Position numbers and translations under genes: made by a program
The notes under the pieces: generated by a model
What the model was told of the DNA's origin: nothing
Databases searched by the model: none
The model's input: the letters and a program-made list of their open reading frames with translations, nothing else
Origin: Thermoactinomyces mirandus
GTDB taxonomy: Bacteria; Bacillota; Bacilli; Thermoactinomycetales; Thermoactinomycetaceae
Assembly: GCF_013868055.1 (NCBI RefSeq)
Contig: NZ_JACEOL010000034.1
Coordinates: 1-58,030, forward strand
Direction of reading: 5' to 3'
DNA: 58,030 nt
Part shown: one piece after another, positions 53,435 through 58,030 of the stretch
Layout of the letters: each line of letters opens with the position of its first letter
Numbering within the stretch: the first letter of the stretch is position 1

Positions 53435-53986
53435 CTAATCCTGCTCAAGAACAAAATGAAACTGGATCACAACTTGCTTCCCTACCGCTTTGACGGGAGA
53501 GCCGGCACAAGAAGCACCAACGCAATCCACCCAGCCTTCCTGAAATACATTTTTCTGTTCGTTAACCATTTTGTTTACATAGCCAGACGCCACTTCTACG
53601 GAAGGGAAAAGCCCCCACAAATAAATATGATTCTTTTTTCCTTCCATCCGGAAGATTTTGGCTTGGTCTGGGAGGGCATCGGAAAGTAAATTAATGCATG
53701 TTTTCCATGAAATCTGGCTGTCTTCCAGCATGGCCACGGTTTCTTTATACTCCAAAAAAGGAGCCAGTTCCTGATTCCGTTTCTTTGCTTCTTTTTCTTT
53801 TTGCATGGCTTCCGCTGTTTTTTCCCGCAGGATGCTTGTTTGTTCTTCCAGGGGCTTAATTTTTTGTTCCAGCTTGTCTTTCGCCCAAAACACACCCCAT
53901 CCTGCAAGGATGAAAACCAGAAGAATCAGAAGCAACCAGCCATAAAAAAAACGTTGCGAGAGCGGCCGCGGAGGAAGAAAGTTCAT
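53435..53986 (-). CDS. pilN: type IV pilus assembly protein PilN-like
   Basis: 183 residues: short basic tail, one membrane segment (YGWLLLILLVFILAGWGVFW), a charged coiled coil (LEQKIKPLEEQTSILREKT, KEAKKRNQELAPF) and a small C-terminal domain. PilN binds PilM through its short N-terminal tail (here MNFLPPRPL, near the INLLP motif of the family). AAGGAGGAG precedes the ATG. It starts 17 bases after pilM. Confidence 0.75.
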   Translation of the reverse strand: MNFLPPRPLSQRFFYGWLLLILLVFILAGWGVFWAKDKLEQKIKPLEEQTSILREKTAEAMQKEKEAKKRNQELAPFLEYKETVAMLEDSQISWKTCINLLSDALPDQAKIFRMEGKKNHIYLWGLFPSVEVASGYVNKMVNEQKNVFQEGWVDCVGASCAGSPVKAVGKQVVIQFHFVLEQD

Positions 53987-54003
53987 TTCCCGCTCTCCTC
54001 CTT

Positions 54004-54981
54004 TCAGTCCATCATTAATCCCAGCGGAACAGATAAGGAATTGCCGATCCATCGTGAAGCTCTTTCCCGCAAGTTGTCGGTCATGACCATCTCCGCAGGC
54101 GGAGCCAGTTTTACTTTCATTGAATGATTTTGAATGAGCCAGTTTTCCAACAGGGACAGGTCAATTCCTTCTCCTGCCAATATATACCGGGTGTTCGGGC
54201 ATGAAAAGATTTTTTTCAGATCGTCAGGAATTCCTTCAAATACGATCTCCATCAAAGCTTGTCCATAGCAACTTACTTCTTCTTCTGTTTTCAGGACAGG
54301 GGTTAAAGGATCAGGGTACGGGCGATCTTTCCCAACCAGACAGGGAGTCATGGGAAGCTCGATCATATGGGCTCCCTGAAACATCCCATCGATGAAATAA
54401 CTGATCTCCCCTTCGTTTTTGGATAAATAAAGCAGGATGAATGGAGAAGAGCTCAAATCCTCAATATGGTTAAGCCAGCGATACAAACCCAGTGGAGCCA
54501 GGTCAATATGAACGGGATCAAGTCCGCAATAATGAAGACACTTCGTTAATACATCGATATAAGAAGACGAAGTAATCGCCAGTAACACTTCCTGTTCATC
54601 TCCATCCACCCATACATGATTGATCAGATGATAATCAAAAACAGGATCGGAAAAAGGAAGATCCAACACAGGCAACAAATATTCCCTGAGCCAGCTGCGG
54701 TATTTTCTTTTCCGCATTTCCGGAACCATTACGCGTTTATATATCACATATTTGCTGTTAATCGCCACATGAACCCGTTTTGTATGTAAATCGCGGCCCA
54801 GCAAGGCTTCCTGAACGGACTGAATAAATTCTTCCCGTTCCCAAATCGATGATTCCCAGGACCAGATACTGGGTAATGGATGAACCACATACTGGTAAAG
54901 CCACATTTTGTTACGCCTTTTTTTTACCTCCGCCAGTTTGAAAAATGAAGGGGAAAGTTCAATTCCAATGTGATATGGCAT
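54004..54981 (-). CDS. pilM: type IV pilus actin-like protein PilM
   Basis: 325 residues with the start GIELSPSFFKLAEVK, a modified phosphate-binding loop of the actin-like ATPase fold, and later RYILAGEGIDLSLLENWL, the adenosine-region segment of PilM. AAAGGAG precedes the ATG. It is first of a three-gene operon (pilMNO). No pilin, pilB, pilC or pilQ gene is in the window, so the rest of the machine is elsewhere or absent. Confidence 0.75.
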   Translation of the reverse strand: MPYHIGIELSPSFFKLAEVKKRRNKMWLYQYVVHPLPSIWSWESSIWEREEFIQSVQEALLGRDLHTKRVHVAINSKYVIYKRVMVPEMRKRKYRSWLREYLLPVLDLPFSDPVFDYHLINHVWVDGDEQEVLLAITSSSYIDVLTKCLHYCGLDPVHIDLAPLGLYRWLNHIEDLSSSPFILLYLSKNEGEISYFIDGMFQGAHMIELPMTPCLVGKDRPYPDPLTPVLKTEEEVSCYGQALMEIVFEGIPDDLKKIFSCPNTRYILAGEGIDLSLLENWLIQNHSMKVKLAPPAEMVMTDNLRERASRWIGNSLSVPLGLMMD

Positions 54982-55295
54982 GGATGGAATGCTCCTTTAA
55001 AGCGATTTCTAAACAAATAACAGCTTTTAAACAAAACTAATCATAGATATCACTTTTTTTGATCCTCGTATTAAACCGGAAATGTCTTTCATTGTTAATT
55101 CGATTATTTTCGTAATAATTAATTAATATAATTATATTTCAATGATTTAATTTGTAAATTATAATGTCATTATACTAAATCATTAAAACTAAAAATACTA
55201 ATTAGTAGTTAGCAAATGATTTCCTTTTTGTTCTGAATGGTTCATTTTATTTCCATTTTTTGTAAAAAGAGGAGAAATTAATGAATCCCAAATGA
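54982..55295. other. AT-rich divergent promoter region
   Basis: About 300 bases between pilM (leftward) and the Rhs-type gene (rightward). Strongly AT-rich with ATTAATTAATATAATTATAT near 55118; a TATAAT-like box occurs but no exact promoter can be fixed. AGAGGAGAAA at 55268 is the ribosome-binding site for the Rhs gene. Confidence 0.5.
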
Positions 55296-58030
55296 ATGAA
55301 AAGGCTGAGCTGGATCTCTTTCATTGTGATTGTCTCTTTAATGGGTGCAACTCTTTTACCCGGTTACTCAGATGCATACGCAGCCAATAAGGAGAAAAAA
55401 GAACTCTTTAACAGTCGGCAGGAAATCGTCGAGCTGCGGACAGAAAACTCCAAAACCTTTATCAAAGGCGACGGAAAAACGTATATTCAGGAAGAATACT
55501 CGGAACCCATCCACTACCAGGAAAATGGCACCTGGAAAGAGGTCGATAACCAGGTAATAGCCGTTTCAGGAACTAAAGCGTTAGACCCCGAACTGCCTTT
55601 CATCAACAAAGCAAACAAGTTCTGCATCGGATTCGCAAAACAATCAAAATCGGAAAAATTGGTCCGATTTCAAATGGGAAAAGCCAAAGTGGATTTCCGC
55701 CAGATCGACGGTGCAAACGTACCTGCCCAAACAAAGAATAATAAAGTCTCTTACGAAGGCGTCTATCCGGATACCGATCTGGTTTATCAAACAGATAACT
55801 CCGGTGTGAAAGAAAGAATGGATTCTCCACAAATACAGTGGTAAATCCACCTTTACAATGGGCATGAATGTGCAGAACGCTAAGCCGGTCCCGCAAAAAG
55901 ACGGTTCCATCCAGTTTGTTGACAGCAAAGGGAACACCTTATTTACCATCCCCCGACCACTGATGGTAGACGCCAAGGACAGGATATCTCATAATGCCAA
56001 ATTGGAACTGCGCACTGATGGAAAAGAAACCTACCTCGATCTGAAAGCGAACGAGAAATGGCTCCAAGATCCACAGCGCGCTTACCCGGTGGTGATTGAC
56101 CCGTCCTTAACGATTCAAGGGACCACGGATACTTACGATGCGTTTGTCGGCAACAAAGACACAACTGTACAAAACACAAATTATGGTGGTTTGACTTACC
56201 TGATTACCGGAAACTATGTCGACTACGGGATCACTCGTTCCTTTATCAAATTTAAATTGCAACCTCTCTTGAGCGGAGCGCAAATCAGTTCAGCCAAACT
56301 TTATTTGAACCAGTATTCAACGGTTGCCAACCAGCAGGTCAACCTGTATCCGGTCACTTCCAATTGGACTTCATCCGACGTGAAGTGGGTCAATCAACCG
56401 ACCATTGGCAGCCTGCTTTCCTCCACCATCGTCGGAGAGTGGGAGAATACAGCTGGGATCTCACTTCCCTCGCCCAGGACTGGTACAGCGGGACAACCAA
56501 AAACTACGGAGTCTCCCTTCGTCATCAGATTGAAACTAATGACCGGAAATCGTTCCGTTCCAGCGATTATGCGACTGACCCGACCAAAAAACCAAAGCAT
56601 TCTGGACTTCCGCTGTCACCAACGTCAATACCCATAACGGAAACTTCTACTTGCCCGAATCGGATGTGGAAATCCCGGGGCGCGGCATCCCTGCCAGTGT
56701 AGCTCGCGCCTACAACAGCAAGTCGAACACGTCGGGACTTTTCAGTTACAGATGGACCTCCAATATCGAACAGCATCTCTATGACAGCGGAGACGGACCG
56801 ATTCAGTACCGGGATGCTGACGGAACCCTGCACAGCTTTACCCCCAATGGAGACGGCACCTACCAAACATCTCAGGTGCTTCAATTAGATCTGACCAAAA
56901 AAGCAGACGGGACTTATGTACTTACCGATGCATCTCAAACTGAGTATCTCTTTACTACAACCGGATATTTAAACAAGATTATCGATACCAACGGAAACAC
57001 GACAACAATCACCTGTTCCGGCGCTTATCCAACTACGATCACCGATGCATCGGGCCGCACCATTACGCTGACTTACAATGCCAACAACCGGGTAACCAAA
57101 ATCACGGACCCGGTAAACCGAACCGTTGAGTATGGCTACAACGCCAGCGGAGATCTGACCACTGTCACGAAAAAAGATGCAGCGGGTGCAATCCTGTCAA
57201 CCGTTTCCTACGGTTATGATCCCAGCCATAATCTGACCAGTCTGACCGACCCCAATGGAAATACAAAAACCGTTACCTGCACCACCGATGACAAAGTCGA
57301 TACCATTTCTTATCCGATTACGGTTGGTAGAAAAGTCAAAACAGCTACCACAACGTTTACGTATGATACAGCAAACAAACTAACCACCGTCACCAACCCG
57401 AAAGCAATCAAAACCTTATACACCCACAACGACTACGGCAACGTGGTGCAAATCACGCAAGACCCCACGGGGCTTAATTATAAGCAAACCTTCACTTACA
57501 ATAACGAAAACCAACTGACCAGCCAAAAAGATGCCAATGCGAATGCGAACAACAGTGAAGCGACCTACAATTACACCTATGATGCTAATGGGAACCTGAA
57601 AACAGTAACCAATTCCTTGGATGAGACAACTACGACGGTCTACGATAAAAACAACAACCCTGTTCAGGAAACCGATCCCGAAGGCAACACGACCATCAAT
57701 GAATATGATGAAAACAACAACCAGACGTCTACTTCCGACGCGGCAAATAAATCTTCAGCGCAAAAAGTAGACAATTATGGCAACGTGACTGAATCCACCT
57801 CAGAGATGAGACCGGGCAACAATCTGGCAATCAACGGGAGTTTTGAAATTGACAAGAATGCAGACAACTGGCCCGATGACTGGACCAAAGTGGGTCCCGA
57901 CCATGATGTGATCAGCCAGGATTCTGCGGGACTTACCACCGAAGGAATTACCCTGGGGCAAAAGAGTGTCAAAATCACGAACCCGACTGCTGCAACCGCG
58001 GTAGCCAGTACAAAAGTCCCGTATGATCCA
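55281..58030 (+). pseudogene. WapA/Rhs-type wall protein, damaged, cut by window end
   Basis: A large secreted YD-repeat protein broken four times. The ATG at 55281 with a good ribosome-binding site meets TGA at codon 5; the signal peptide (MKRLSWISFIVIVSLMGATLL) then follows in frame. Frames change near 55815 (one extra base), 56440 and 56590. Read through, it has a DNRLRE-type domain (LTIQGTTDTYDAFVG, then GEYSWDLTSLAQDWYSG), the pre-repeat segment GNFYLPESDVEIPGRG, and from 56700 many RHS/YD repeats (TYDANGNLKTVT, EYDENNNQTST). Such proteins carry a variable toxin tip, here beyond the window. The frame is open to the last base. Confidence 0.85.

Overview
The window looks like a chromosome segment of an endospore-forming member of the Bacillales. 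The best evidence is a block matching the Bacillus subtilis yut/yun neighbourhood (yutH, yutG/pgpA, yutF, yutE, yutD, lipA, lytH), two spore coat proteins, a YhcN/YlaJ-type sporulation lipoprotein, a RacA-like protein, and strong AGGAGG ribosome-binding sites with frequent TTG and GTG starts. The CRISPR repeat is of the type common in thermophilic Bacilli. A lineage such as Alicyclobacillaceae or Thermoactinomycetaceae is a guess from gene content; no rRNA or tRNA gene was seen to settle it.

Bases 1-9800 are accessory. The left edge cuts an Amidase_6 protein. Next comes a graveyard of polymorphic-toxin and immunity modules (1151-2700), of which only a CdiI-like immunity gene is intact. An 11-repeat CRISPR array (3097-3796) without cas genes follows. 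It is read on the minus strand from a leader at 3797-3975 and is bracketed by inverted copies of the end of the CdiI-like gene. An arsenic region comes after it: arsM, two different ArsR repressors, a frameshifted ArsP-type permease and a thioredoxin-like protein. A second CRISPR leader lies at 8338-8443 with no repeats beside it.

Bases 9800-20300 hold a complete oligopeptide ABC importer (oppA2, oppA, oppB, oppC, oppD, oppF, minus strand) and an OPT-family transporter translationally coupled to a PqqD-like protein. Both suggest heavy use of peptides as nutrients. Bases 20600-23400 encode a glycolate oxidase-type pair (glcD, glcF).

Bases 23500-39200 are the conserved core: spore-related genes, phospholipid synthesis (pgpA), lipoate synthesis (lipA), an Fe-S type regulator, a Fur-controlled siderophore importer with divergent operons, and the sporulation peptidase lytH. 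Bases 39200-50000 hold an amino acid permease, a glutaredoxin-like protein, a UbiD-family decarboxylase, a dipeptide/nickel-type ABC importer (dppA, dppB, dppC, dppD, dppF order reversed on the minus strand) and pdxK.

The right end is again accessory. It carries a tandem ThyX-like protein lacking the classical RHR signature in its first half, a RelE/ParE-type toxin-antitoxin pair, an isolated pilMNO operon whose pilO seems to start with ATT, and a WapA/Rhs-type wall protein damaged by an early stop and three frameshifts and cut by the window edge. Nearly all broken genes lie in accessory regions, while core genes read cleanly, which argues for real decay rather than poor sequence.
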